Shown here: one piece after another, positions 45,501 through 53,275 of the stretch
Position numbering within the stretch: the first letter of the stretch is position 1
Layout of the letters: each line of letters begins with the position of its first letter
NCBI GenBank assembly: GCA_019116965.1
Contig: DXAT01000060.1
Span: forward strand, 24,194 to 88,193
Source of the DNA: Candidatus Coprenecus pullistercoris
GTDB lineage: Bacteria > Bacteroidota > Bacteroidia > Bacteroidales > UBA932
Reading direction: 5' to 3'
DNA: 64,000 nt
Translations under genes and position numbers: made by a program
The notes under the pieces: generated by a model
What the model saw: the letters and a program-made list of their open reading frames with translations, nothing else
Databases searched by the model: none
What the model was told of the DNA's origin: nothing

Positions 45501-45865
45501 ATATGCCTTCACGCCGCTACAACAAGCATTCGATCATGCTGGTATGCGAGTCCAATTACTCCAACGCCCACGGCACGCCATGGGTATACAGATACCGCGG
45601 CATAGGCTCGATAGTAGGTATGCCTGTACCCGGCACGATGACATCTGTCAACTGGGAGACCCTGCAGGACCCCACGATGTATTTCGGAATACCTGTCATC
45701 GGATACCGTACTCGCGACGGACATTACCTGGAAAACTCTCAGCTGGAACCGGACTTCCTCGTCCGCAACAAGACAGAAGAGGTGATTGACGGCCGTGACG
45801 AACAGCTCGAGGTGGCCGTCCGCGAGCTCCTGCGCCAGATAGACGCCGACACTGACCGCTGGTAA
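42563..45865 (+). CDS. Tricorn-like S41 family peptidase
   Basis: 1100 aa. Signal peptide ending near GQAAAFSAG, so periplasmic. Beta-propeller of PD40/TolB-type repeats (about 30-550; YPQISPDGSRIAFAYQG, PIWSPDGRTIAFVSDR, YPSFSPDGKEIAFIENR). An extremely Lys/Glu/Ala-rich linker lies about 570-620, then more propeller blades (about 630-720), a PDZ domain (about 800-880), and the S41 catalytic core with the nucleophile in SNYSNAHGTP at about residue 1000 and GTMTSVNWE after it. Matches tricorn core protease homologues that degrade peptides. Third gene after tpiA and prmA. Confidence 0.92.
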   Translation: MKRILILTLAAASLISGQAAAFSAGASTSDNTPLWMRYPQISPDGSRIAFAYQGDIYYVPVSGGDAVRLTATEDYDSKPIWSPDGRTIAFVSDRFGGMDIFTMSVDGGKATRLTTHSGTETPLAFSPDGKYLYFSAAIQDPASSVMWPAPWLTEVYRVKVGGGRPELVTAATACSISFDTDGESFLYYNRTSVEDIWRKHHTSSAARDIFYYDAADGTHRQITHNPGEDRDPVFASDGEIVFLSERDGGSFNVYRASMGDTDRATAVTSFKKHPVRFLSRADNGTLCFGYHGEIYTVSGDGKPSKVNISIVNDNLNQPAVISPGSVREMAFSDDGKEIILQSRGEVFATTGEYSTTKQISRTAAAEEGITVSPDGKTIVYASERTGCWNLYKATLADEDELHFAYATLIDEEPLLKDDGNERMYPSFSPDGKEIAFIENRNILKVLNLESGKVRQITDGSQHYGEFQYDWSPDGKWFALTLITNRRDPYSDIGIVSAVNGGRIHNVTNSGYIDHSPQWVMDGNAIIFISNRLGLRSHASWGSQDDVFIAFMNRETYDRFNMSEEEFALYKEKEEAAEKKAKEAEKAEKDKASKDKKGKKDADNAETAEEDKDIEIDFAGLEHRIMRLTPMSSTLASAALTEDGESLYFLSAFEKGFDLWELSTRTGAVSLIKKLNTSYASLAFDKDGKNLYILGHRPQIMNIGSKQVKPVNFNMAMELDRAAERAYMFDHVFRQQEKKFYTDTYHGVDLEQLREDYRPFLAHINNNYDFSEMLAEILGELNVSHTGSGYGGRMAEKATPALGLLMDMQYDGDGLRVDEVLTDGPFAVSSSKVKAGVILEAIDGEKILVGEDWFPLINGKTGDYVLFSFYDPATKERWNEVAKPISGYEQNEMLYRRWVESRAAEVDSLSGGRLGYVHIRSMGDDSYRDVYADILGKYNLRDGIVIDTRYNGGGRLHEDIEILFSGEKYLEQVIQGTVVCDMPSRRYNKHSIMLVCESNYSNAHGTPWVYRYRGIGSIVGMPVPGTMTSVNWETLQDPTMYFGIPVIGYRTRDGHYLENSQLEPDFLVRNKTEEVIDGRDEQLEVAVRELLRQIDADTDRW

Positions 45866-45885
45866 GCATATATAAGAAAAAATAC

Positions 45886-45893
45886 TATCTTTG
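45886..45893 (+). promoter_or_regulatory. Promoter -7 box of tRNA-Leu
   Basis: Perfect TATCTTTG, 16 bases before the tRNA 5' end. No TTTG at the -33 distance; the spacing suits a start a few bases before the mature tRNA. Confidence 0.7.
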
Positions 45894-45909
45894 CGGTCCG
45901 ATTATGGAT

Positions 45910-45991
45910 GCGGGCGTGTTGTAATTGGTAGCCAAGCCAGACTTAGGATCTGGTGCCGCAAGGCGTGGGGGTTCGAGTCCCCCCGCCCGCA
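45910..45991 (+). tRNA. tRNA-Leu (anticodon UAG)
   Basis: Cloverleaf folds by eye: acceptor GCGGGCG (45910-45916) pairs fully with CGCCCGC (45984-45990), discriminator A. Anticodon stem CCAGA/TCTGG with loop CTTAGGA, anticodon TAG. A long variable arm (TGCCGCAAGGCG region) marks a class II tRNA; T loop GTTCGAG. No CCA is encoded. Reads CUA/CUG-type leucine codons. Confidence 0.96.
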
Positions 45992-45998
45992 CAAGGGG

Positions 45999-46029
45999 AC
46001 AGAGGCCGGACTTCCGACCTCTGTTTTTT
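45999..46029 (+). terminator. Rho-independent terminator after tRNA-Leu
   Basis: ACAGAGG (45999-46005) pairs with CCTCTGT (46018-46024) across a 12-base loop, followed by a run of six T. It begins 8 bases after the tRNA. Confidence 0.88.
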
Positions 46030-46033
46030 GTTG

Positions 46034-47890
46034 TCAGAACGGGAAGAGAAGAGGCAGGACGAAGACCATGACGACACCCATGATGATCTGGAGGGGCAGA
46101 CCGACCTTAATGTAGTCCATGAAGGTGTACTGACCGGCAGGCATCACCAAGGCATTGGGCGGTGTGGAGAACGGAGAGGCGAAGCACATGCTGGCCGCCA
46201 CTGTCACGCCGAAGAGCAGAGGCACGGGACTGATGCCCACCTGCTGAGCACATGCCAGCGCAATAGGAGCCATCAGCACAGCCGTGACCGTATTGCTGAT
46301 GAACATGGTCATCAATGATGTCGTGAAATATATTCCGGCCATCAGTATGTACGGATTGGAGCCGAGCCCGCCTACAAGGGTATTGGAGATCATCTCCGAC
46401 ACACCGGTCTTCTCCAAGGCCAGCGACATGGGCATCATGCCTGCGAAAAGCACGATTGTCTCCCAATTGATGGTCTTGTAGGCGGCTTCCACGCTGCGGA
46501 AGCATCCGGTGAGAATCATCAGCACTGCGGATATAAGGACAGCAGTAACCGGCTCCACCTTTATGAAATCGAACACCATCATCGCTATCATGAACAGCAT
46601 GATCAGACCTGCAACGGGAGCCTTGTAATCCAAGGTGACTTTCGCGGCCTGCACCATAGGCTGTCCGAGCACCACCCAGTCGGCATCCTCGCCTCCGAGA
46701 CGGCCTATGTCCTGCCATGTACCCTGCACTAACAGCACATCCCCGCTGTGCAGTTTCTCGCTGCCGAGATTGTGAAGGATATAGTCCTTACGGCGGCGTA
46801 TTCCAAGTACATTGAGATTGAACTTATCCCTGAAACCGGCATCCTTGACAGTCCTGCCCACGATATTGGATGTAGGCATCAGCACTATCTCGGCTATACC
46901 TATATCGTAGAAGTCCAACTGATTCCCGGGTCCTGACGCCGTTTCGAGCGAATGGTCGTCCATCATCTCGAGTCCCAGCTCAGAAGAGAAACGGCTCACC
47001 GAATCGGGAGCACCGGAGACATAGAGAACATCGCCTGTCTGAAACAGTGTATCTGATGACGCCAGTTTCTGGGTTACCGTCTTGAGAAAACGGTGCTGTG
47101 CCCCCTCTCCGCGGCGTATCTCCATGAGATTGAGTCCGTATCGGTTACGCAGATCCAAGTCCACGACCGTCTTGCCTGCGGCTCCGGAGCCGGGTGTGAC
47201 CTTAAGACGGAAAAGATTGTGCGACAGTCCGTATTCCTTGACAAGCTGGCTGAGCGACTTTCCCGAAGCGGAACTGTCGTCCTTTTTCCCCTTGCCGGAC
47301 AGAAATATCTTGGTCAGGGGAAGAAGCACAAGGACTCCTACCGCCACACACACCAGACCTACAGGCAGGAATGAGAAAAAGCCAAGCGGCTCATATCCGG
47401 CTCCGGTAAGAGTTTCCTGTATGATAAGGTTCGGCGGGGTACCGATAAGCGTCATCATGCCACCCATACTGCTTGCGAAAGCCAGCGGCATGAGCAGACG
47501 CCCGGAGCTGACACCGGCATTGGCCGCCAGGCTCACCACTATGGGGAGCATGAGCGCGACAGTTCCCGTATTGCTCACAAATGCGCCTATCGCCGATGTC
47601 ACGAGCATCACAAGCAGGAACAGCCTGGTCTCGCTGTTGCCGGCCAGCTTCAGTATCCTGGCGCTTATCATCTTCGCCAAGCCAGTCTGGAATATGGCGC
47701 CGCCCACTACAAACAGTCCCGCCATCATGATAACGACAGAGTTGGAGAAGCCTGACAGCGCTTCGGCTGGTGTCAGTATGTGGAACACAAGCAGTGCGAT
47801 GATAGCGCACAGGGCCACGATATCGGAGCGTATCTTTCCCCAGACAAAGAACACGACAGACAGTCCGAGGATAATGAGAGTGGTGAGCAT
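46034..47890 (-). CDS. SLC13-family transporter with two RCK_C (TrkA-C) domains
   Basis: 618 aa inner-membrane secondary transporter of the divalent-anion:Na+ symporter/ArsB-like type. N-terminal helices (about 1-190; LTPAEALSGFSNSVVIMMAGLFVVGG and LMPLAFASSMGGMMTLIGTPPNLII, the re-entrant hairpin with the conserved GTPPN). A cytoplasmic insert (about 210-400) contains two TrkA-C domains (VVDLDLRNRYGLNLMEIRR and VKDAGFRDKFNLNVLGIRR are equivalent). A second set of helices ends with FSTPPNALVM. Substrate (sulfate, dicarboxylate or other) cannot be assigned. Confidence 0.9.
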   Translation of the reverse strand: MLTTLIILGLSVVFFVWGKIRSDIVALCAIIALLVFHILTPAEALSGFSNSVVIMMAGLFVVGGAIFQTGLAKMISARILKLAGNSETRLFLLVMLVTSAIGAFVSNTGTVALMLPIVVSLAANAGVSSGRLLMPLAFASSMGGMMTLIGTPPNLIIQETLTGAGYEPLGFFSFLPVGLVCVAVGVLVLLPLTKIFLSGKGKKDDSSASGKSLSQLVKEYGLSHNLFRLKVTPGSGAAGKTVVDLDLRNRYGLNLMEIRRGEGAQHRFLKTVTQKLASSDTLFQTGDVLYVSGAPDSVSRFSSELGLEMMDDHSLETASGPGNQLDFYDIGIAEIVLMPTSNIVGRTVKDAGFRDKFNLNVLGIRRRKDYILHNLGSEKLHSGDVLLVQGTWQDIGRLGGEDADWVVLGQPMVQAAKVTLDYKAPVAGLIMLFMIAMMVFDFIKVEPVTAVLISAVLMILTGCFRSVEAAYKTINWETIVLFAGMMPMSLALEKTGVSEMISNTLVGGLGSNPYILMAGIYFTTSLMTMFISNTVTAVLMAPIALACAQQVGISPVPLLFGVTVAASMCFASPFSTPPNALVMPAGQYTFMDYIKVGLPLQIIMGVVMVFVLPLLFPF

Positions 47891-47916
47891 AGATGAAAGG
47901 TATTAGGTTTGTCCTA

Positions 47917-47924
47917 CAAATATA
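47917..47924 (-). promoter_or_regulatory. Promoter -7 box of the SLC13 transporter
   Basis: Minus-strand TATATTTG, perfect TAnnTTTG, 26 bases before the ATG at 47890. No TTTG at a normal -33 distance. Confidence 0.6.
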
Positions 47925-47957
47925 ATACATCTGCGGCAAAATCCAGACATTTTATCC

Positions 47958-47965
47958 TAACTTTG
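47958..47965 (+). promoter_or_regulatory. Promoter -7 box of kdsB
   Basis: Perfect TAACTTTG ending only four bases before the kdsB ATG at 47970, so the transcript may be leaderless. No TTTG -33 element seen. Confidence 0.6.
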
Positions 47966-47969
47966 CGGC

Positions 47970-48716
47970 ATGGAACATCTTAAAGTCATAGCTATGATAC
48001 CCGCCCGGTACGGTTCGTCCCGCTTCCCGGGCAAGATGCTTGCTCCTTTAGGAGGCAAGCCGGTGATTGTCAGGACATGCGAGGCGGCCGCCTCCATGGG
48101 GATTTTTGACGAAGTATATGTAGTAACTGATGACGAGCGCATACGCAGGGCCGTAACAGACGCCGGTATCCGCTGCCTCATGAGCATACGGGAACACGAA
48201 ACCGGCAGCGACCGCATAGCCGAGGCCGTGGAGCATGTGGACTGCGACATAGTCGTCAACATCCAGGGCGACGAACCGTTTACGCGCCGCGACACTATCG
48301 AGAAGGTTCTCGCGCCTTTCTACGGCAAGGACGGCGAGCGCATCGACCTGTGTACGCTGAAAGAACTTATGACGGAGCAGGACGATATCGACAACCCCAA
48401 TAATGTCAAGGTCATAACCGACATCGATGATTTCGCCGTATATTTTTCGAGAAACCCTATCCCCTACCCGAGAGACAAAAAAGCCGGAGCCATGTATTTC
48501 CGGCATATCGGCATCTACGCATTCCGCAAAGAGGCACTGATGATGTTCTCCGGATGGCCGATGCGCCAGAACGAGGCATCGGAAAAGATAGAATGCCTGC
48601 GCTTCATCGAATACGGCCGCAAAATCAAAGTGGTGGAGACCAGCGGCATGAAAGTCTCAATCGACACCCCCGAGGATCTGGCCAAGGCCGAGGAGATACT
48701 TAAAGGCCGCGGCTGA
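47970..48716 (+). CDS. kdsB: 3-deoxy-manno-octulosonate cytidylyltransferase (CMP-KDO synthetase)
   Basis: 248 aa. Activates KDO with CTP for lipopolysaccharide inner-core synthesis. Nucleotide-binding N-terminus MIPARYGSSRFPGKMLAPLGGKPV, metal-binding NIQGDEPF near residue 98, FSRNPIPY near 155, and GIYAFRKEAL near 176. Length is standard. The start codon sits right behind a -7 promoter box. A hairpin follows the stop. Confidence 0.96.
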   Translation: MEHLKVIAMIPARYGSSRFPGKMLAPLGGKPVIVRTCEAAASMGIFDEVYVVTDDERIRRAVTDAGIRCLMSIREHETGSDRIAEAVEHVDCDIVVNIQGDEPFTRRDTIEKVLAPFYGKDGERIDLCTLKELMTEQDDIDNPNNVKVITDIDDFAVYFSRNPIPYPRDKKAGAMYFRHIGIYAFRKEALMMFSGWPMRQNEASEKIECLRFIEYGRKIKVVETSGMKVSIDTPEDLAKAEEILKGRG

Positions 48717-48742
48717 TCTCTCAGTCACGGCCTTTGAATCAT

Positions 48743-48776
48743 GTCCGGTACCTGAAAACGGTATCCGGATTATTTT
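48743..48776 (+). terminator. Probable terminator after kdsB
   Basis: CCGGTACC and GGTATCCGG form a stem with one bulged base and a loop of about 7, followed by ATTATTTTTT. It overlaps the last codons of the convergent aminotransferase gene (stop at 48770). Confidence 0.6.
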
Positions 48777-49966
48777 TTGCTGTCCATCAGTTTCTTGATG
48801 GCGTTGGCAAGTCTCTTTACACCCTCGAGCATATCCTCGTCGCTCACATACGAGAAGTTCAGACGGAGTGTATTCTGACCCTTGCCGTCGCAGAAGAACA
48901 CCTCGCCGATGACGAAGGCCACATTCTCCTTGATGGCGATATCGAAGAGCTCCCTTGCATCGAGTCCCTCAGGCATGGTCACGAGGAGGAACAGACCGCC
49001 GTCCGGCCTTGTCCAGGTAACGCCCTTGGGCATATACTCTGTCAGATACTGGTGCATCAGGTCCCTCTTGTGCCTGTAGAGGTCGATGGTCTTCTGAAGA
49101 TTGGTCTCGTAATAACCTTTCTCCATATACCTTGCGGCAACCTCCTGGTTGAAGATGGGAGTACAGAGGTCTGCTGACTGCTTTGCCACGATAAGGCGGT
49201 CGATAATCTCCTTGGGAGCGAGCACCCATCCTAAGCGGAAACCGGGCACGAATGTCTTGGAGAAAGTACCCAGAAGCACCACTCTCTCGGGAGCCATGGA
49301 ATACATGGTGGGATATGACTCTCCCTCATAGCGCAGCTCCTTGTAAGGACTGTCCTCGATGATGATGAGGTCATGCTTGCGTGCGACTTCGATAATCTCC
49401 TGACGCCTCTTGAGGTCCATGGTGACTCCTGTAGGGTTCTGGAAGTCAGGGATAGCATAGATGAACTTGGGCTTCTGGCCTACGGCGCAGAGCGCTGAGA
49501 CCACAGCCTCAGCCTCCTCGTCATGCCTGATACCTACGGGACGGCCCTGATATGACCAGATGGCCTGAAGGGCACCGAGATATGAGGGAAGTCCGCAGAG
49601 AACTGTATCTCCGGGGCTTACGAAAATACGGGAGATCAAGTCAAGAGCCTGCTGTGAAGCGGTGGTGATAAGGATGTTCTCGATATCAACCTTAACACCC
49701 TCCTTCTCGTATTTCTTGGCAATCTGCTTTCTCAGAGCCACGCTTCCCTCCGTCGATCCGTACTGAAGCACCTTCGCGGGCATCTCGTTCATGATTTCCA
49801 TCATGATTTCCTTGAGGTTCTCCACAGGGAATGTCACTGCATTGGGGAAACCGCCTCCGAAAGATATGATTTCGGGCCTGTTGGCCACGTTCAGAAGGTC
49901 ACGGATAGCGGACCTTCTCATGCTCTTAGCATTGTCTGATAAAAAGTTGGTAAGATCAAGTGCCAT
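48770..49966 (-). CDS. PLP-dependent class I/II aminotransferase
   Basis: 398 aa, cytoplasmic. Fold-type I aminotransferase related to the 2-aminoadipate/LysN-like and MocR-catalytic group. Visible motifs: ISFGGGFPN near residue 34, YGSTEGSVALR near 69, PDFQNPTG near 174, EDSPYKELRYEG near 206, and the Schiff-base lysine in LGTFSKTFVPGFRLGW near 238. No N-terminal DNA-binding domain, so it is an enzyme rather than a MocR regulator. Amino-acid specificity is not assignable from sequence. Single gene. Confidence 0.9.
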   Translation of the reverse strand: MALDLTNFLSDNAKSMRRSAIRDLLNVANRPEIISFGGGFPNAVTFPVENLKEIMMEIMNEMPAKVLQYGSTEGSVALRKQIAKKYEKEGVKVDIENILITTASQQALDLISRIFVSPGDTVLCGLPSYLGALQAIWSYQGRPVGIRHDEEAEAVVSALCAVGQKPKFIYAIPDFQNPTGVTMDLKRRQEIIEVARKHDLIIIEDSPYKELRYEGESYPTMYSMAPERVVLLGTFSKTFVPGFRLGWVLAPKEIIDRLIVAKQSADLCTPIFNQEVAARYMEKGYYETNLQKTIDLYRHKRDLMHQYLTEYMPKGVTWTRPDGGLFLLVTMPEGLDARELFDIAIKENVAFVIGEVFFCDGKGQNTLRLNFSYVSDEDMLEGVKRLANAIKKLMDSKK

Positions 49967-49990
49967 AGTAATTCAATATTAAAGTATGCA

Positions 49991-50021
49991 CAAAATTAGA
50001 CAATTTGTAATTAAAAGCAAA
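49991..50021 (-). promoter_or_regulatory. Promoter of the aminotransferase gene
   Basis: Minus-strand TTTG (50021-50018), 19-base spacer, perfect TAATTTTG (49998-49991), 24 bases before the ATG at 49966. Confidence 0.85.
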
Positions 50022-50045
50022 GCTAAACTTAAAAATTTTAAGTAA

Positions 50046-50076
50046 ATTGAAACTTCCGAAATATTTATTATCTTTG
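50046..50076 (+). promoter_or_regulatory. Promoter of queD-polA
   Basis: ATTG (50046-50049), 19-base spacer, perfect TATCTTTG (50069-50076), 29 bases before the queD ATG. AACTTCC (50051-50057) and GGAAGTT (50076-50082) form a 7-bp inverted repeat framing the spacer and -7 box, a possible operator. Confidence 0.75.
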
Positions 50077-50105
50077 GAAGTTCATCAGATGTATTTGCAG
50101 ATACC

Positions 50106-50549
50106 ATGCCAACACTCAGACTCACCAAAGAATTCAGATTCGAGGGAGCGCATGCCCTGACAGGATACGACGGTAAATGCCGTCACATCCACGGTCACTC
50201 CTATATACTATATGTCACCGTAAAAGGCACCCCGTCCAATCCGGACGGCACTCCCAAGTCCGGAATGCTCATCGACTTCACGGATCTCAAGCGGATAGTG
50301 ACCGACAACATCATAGACATATTCGACCACGCCCTCCTGCTCCGCGACACCGCCCCGATGGCGGAAGAGATAGCCGGAGCTTACCAGAGAGTGATCACAG
50401 TACCCTTCCAGCCCACCTGCGAGAATCTCATACAGCACTTCGCCGATATCATCCGCAAGGAGCTTCCCACAGGAGTAAGCCTGCACTCACTGCGTCTGCA
50501 TGAAACGGCCACCTCCTATGTGGAGTGGTTCGAATCCGACAACGAATAA
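50106..50549 (+). CDS. queD: 6-carboxytetrahydropterin synthase (QueD/PTPS family)
   Basis: 147 aa. Converts 7,8-dihydroneopterin triphosphate to 6-carboxytetrahydropterin in queuosine/deazaguanine synthesis. Zinc histidines in FEGAHAL (residue about 17) and RHIHGHSY (about 30-34), catalytic cysteine in GKC just before, DFTDLK near 57, and RLHETATSYVEW at the end with the substrate-binding glutamate. polA begins 8 bases after the stop. Confidence 0.93.
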   Translation: MPTLRLTKEFRFEGAHALTGYDGKCRHIHGHSYILYVTVKGTPSNPDGTPKSGMLIDFTDLKRIVTDNIIDIFDHALLLRDTAPMAEEIAGAYQRVITVPFQPTCENLIQHFADIIRKELPTGVSLHSLRLHETATSYVEWFESDNE

Positions 50550-50557
50550 TCCGCCTC

Positions 50558-53266
50558 ATGATGAACAGCAGACTATTCCTCATAGACGGTCACGCCCTCA
50601 TGTTCCGGATGTACTATGCCTTCATCCGCCGTCCCATGATCAATTCCAAGGGTCTCGACACTTCGGTGATATTCGGATTCTCCCGGTACCTGCTGGAGCT
50701 GATCGCCAGGGAAAAGCCGTCGCATCTGGCCGTGGCCTTCGACCCTCCGTGCAGGACATTCCGCCACGAGGCATATCCCGAGTACAAGGCCAACCGTCAG
50801 GCGGCTCCGGAAGTCATCAAGGACTCCCTCGGGCCCCTGACGGACATAGTCCGCTCTCTCGGCATCCCGGTGCTCATGGCGCCCGGATACGAGGCTGACG
50901 ATGTGATAGGCTCCATGGCCCGCACATGGGCCGCCAAAGGCTTCGATGTGTTCATGGTATCCCCTGACAAGGATCTGGGACAGCTCATATCCGACCATAT
51001 CTACCAGATAAAGCCCGGCAAGGGCGGAGGCGAGGACGAGATCGTGGACATACAGTCGCTGTGCGGGAAATTCGGCATCAGTTCTCCCGCACAGGTGGTG
51101 GACATCCTGGCCATCTGGGGAGACTCATCCGACAATGTCCCCGGAGTCAAGGGCATAGGCGAGGTAGGAGCCAGGAAATTAGTAGGAAAATACGGTTCCG
51201 TGGACGGGATAATGCACCATTTGGACGAGCTTCCGGCCAAACAGGCCGCGGCCTTGCGGGAGGCAGCAGGCCATCTGGAGATGAGCCGTTTCTTAGTTAC
51301 TATAAAAACCGATGTCGACACCGGCTGCACCGAGGAGGAACTGCGCCTGGACATTCAGGACCCTTCCGCAGCGGCCAGTCTGTTCAGTCAGTACGAGTGT
51401 CCGTCCCTGCTCGCCATGCTGCCGTCAGCCGTAAACGGCCATGACCATGGGCCTGGTACGGCCGCGCAGGATAGACCGTACAGGATGAGACATATCAGCG
51501 GCTACGGGGATTTTCTGCGGATGGCCCGGGAGACCGGAGAAGTAGGCATCGTTCTCAGAGGTCCTGAGGCCGCAGGACGGCAGAGACTGCTGCTATCGGC
51601 GGATACCGGTACTGAGGACGGCCCTGCCGTATTCGGCGCCGCCAGTCCGGCTGAGGCCAGGGATATCCTCGAGGACGCATCCATAACCAAGACCGGATAC
51701 AGTCTCAAGCAGTATATACAGATTCTGCGCCGTGAAGGCATATCTTTGGCAGGAGAACTCGCCGATATAGAGCTGATGCACTATCTCGTCAATCCGGAGA
51801 CCCCGCACCGGCTCGACATACTCGTATCGTCCTTCCTCGGCATGAGCCTGGACTCATGCCGCTCCGGTAGCGGCTCCGCTGAAGAGCCCGGGCCCGAACC
51901 GGACCTCTTCTCGGCTCCGGCCGGCAGTCCGGACGAAGACGCTGCGGAGCAGGTATACAGAGACTCCGTAGACGCATCCCTGATGCCGGCCCTGCACAGG
52001 GCCATGCTTCTGGAATTCGAGAAAGACCGGTCTCTCGGAAGCATCTACCGCGATATTGAGATGCCCCTGATCAGGGTTCTCGCCGACATGGAATACCGCG
52101 GCGTACGAATAGACACCGGCATGCTTTCCGCCTACGGCATGGAGCTGGGCAAAGAGCTTGAGACCATTCAGGAACGCATCCGGCAGGAAACAGGCGAACC
52201 GGGACTCAACATATCATCCCCCGTTCAGCTCGGAACCGTATTGTTCGACAAGCTCAAGCTGGACCCGAAGGCAAAAAAGAACAAAAAGGGCAATTACTCC
52301 ACTGACGAGGAGACCCTCTCGGAACTGAAGGACAGGCATCCGGTCATCAACGACATACTGCGCTTCCGCGCTGTCAAGAAGCTCATATCCACATATATCG
52401 AGCCTTTCCCATCACTCATAGACCCAAGGGACGGCAGGGTACACACCACATTCAACCAGGCCCTCACAGCCACCGGCCGGCTCAGCTCGACCCATCCCAA
52501 CCTTCAGAACATCCCGATCCGCACGGAGATGGGCCGCGAGATCCGAAAGGCATTCGTTCCGTCAGAGCCTGGCAATGTCATCATATCCGCGGACTACTCG
52601 CAGATAGAGCTGCGGCTGATGGCCTCCATAAGCGGGGACAAGGACATGATAGAAGCCTTCAGGCAGGGCCAGGACATCCACACCGCCACCGCCGCCAAGG
52701 TATTCAAGGTCGGTCTCGACGAAGTCACTCCGGAACAGAGACGCAGGGCCAAGACCGCCAACTTCGGCATCATCTACGGCATCTCGGCATTCGGATTGTC
52801 CCAGAGGCTTGAGATTCCGCGCAAGGAGGCAAAAGAACTGATTGACGAATACTTCCACCACTACCCTGCCATCGCGGAATACATGGAGCGCACCAAGGCC
52901 GAAGCAAGGGAGAAGGGATATGTGTCCACCATCTTCGGCCGGAAAAGATACATAAAGGACATAAGCTCGCGCAATGCCACAGTCCGCGGATTCGCCGAGC
53001 GCAATGCCATCAACGCCCCCATACAGGGCAGCGCCGCCGACATCATAAAGATGGCCATGAACCGCGTGGCAGAGGCCCTCAGGGCAGGAGGATACTCCGC
53101 CGCCATGATCCTGCAGGTACACGACGAGCTGGTATTCGACGCTCCGGAAGAGGAGGCGGCAGCCGTCATGGAACTGGTCCGCAGGGAGATGGAGAATGTT
53201 GTCCGGCTGGCCGTTCCCCTGACCGTCGAATGCGGCCGCGGCTCTTCCTGGTTAGAGGCTCATTAA
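50558..53266 (+). CDS. polA: DNA polymerase I, proofreading domain apparently inactive
   Basis: 902 aa from ATGATG at 50558/50561, rejecting an upstream frame inside queD. N-terminal 5'-3' exonuclease (about 1-290; LFLIDGHALMFRMYYAF, AFDPPCRTFRHE, SPDKDLGQL, IWGDSSDNVPGVKGIGEVGA). The 3'-5' exonuclease region (about 315-450) lacks the Exo I D-x-E: the expected place reads VGIVLRG, and Exo II reads KTGYSLKQY without the usual aspartate. The polymerase domain is intact: TFNQALTATGRLSSTHPNLQNIP, catalytic ADYSQIELR, O-helix RAKTANFGIIYGISAFG, and VHDELVFD. So replication and repair synthesis should work without proofreading. Confidence 0.95.
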   Translation: MMNSRLFLIDGHALMFRMYYAFIRRPMINSKGLDTSVIFGFSRYLLELIAREKPSHLAVAFDPPCRTFRHEAYPEYKANRQAAPEVIKDSLGPLTDIVRSLGIPVLMAPGYEADDVIGSMARTWAAKGFDVFMVSPDKDLGQLISDHIYQIKPGKGGGEDEIVDIQSLCGKFGISSPAQVVDILAIWGDSSDNVPGVKGIGEVGARKLVGKYGSVDGIMHHLDELPAKQAAALREAAGHLEMSRFLVTIKTDVDTGCTEEELRLDIQDPSAAASLFSQYECPSLLAMLPSAVNGHDHGPGTAAQDRPYRMRHISGYGDFLRMARETGEVGIVLRGPEAAGRQRLLLSADTGTEDGPAVFGAASPAEARDILEDASITKTGYSLKQYIQILRREGISLAGELADIELMHYLVNPETPHRLDILVSSFLGMSLDSCRSGSGSAEEPGPEPDLFSAPAGSPDEDAAEQVYRDSVDASLMPALHRAMLLEFEKDRSLGSIYRDIEMPLIRVLADMEYRGVRIDTGMLSAYGMELGKELETIQERIRQETGEPGLNISSPVQLGTVLFDKLKLDPKAKKNKKGNYSTDEETLSELKDRHPVINDILRFRAVKKLISTYIEPFPSLIDPRDGRVHTTFNQALTATGRLSSTHPNLQNIPIRTEMGREIRKAFVPSEPGNVIISADYSQIELRLMASISGDKDMIEAFRQGQDIHTATAAKVFKVGLDEVTPEQRRRAKTANFGIIYGISAFGLSQRLEIPRKEAKELIDEYFHHYPAIAEYMERTKAEAREKGYVSTIFGRKRYIKDISSRNATVRGFAERNAINAPIQGSAADIIKMAMNRVAEALRAGGYSAAMILQVHDELVFDAPEEEAAAVMELVRREMENVVRLAVPLTVECGRGSSWLEAH

Positions 53267-53275
53267 ACATGACTT

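Noticed and set aside
45891..46318. Short open frames over the tRNA-Leu region
   Set aside because: They run through the tRNA and its terminator and have no start signal or homology.
48770..49966. MocR-type transcription regulator
   Set aside because: The protein has only the aminotransferase fold and no GntR-type DNA-binding domain.
49967..50105. A preQ1 riboswitch ahead of queD
   Set aside because: The leader after the promoter is only about 25 bases and shows no pseudoknot-like C-rich/A-rich pattern.
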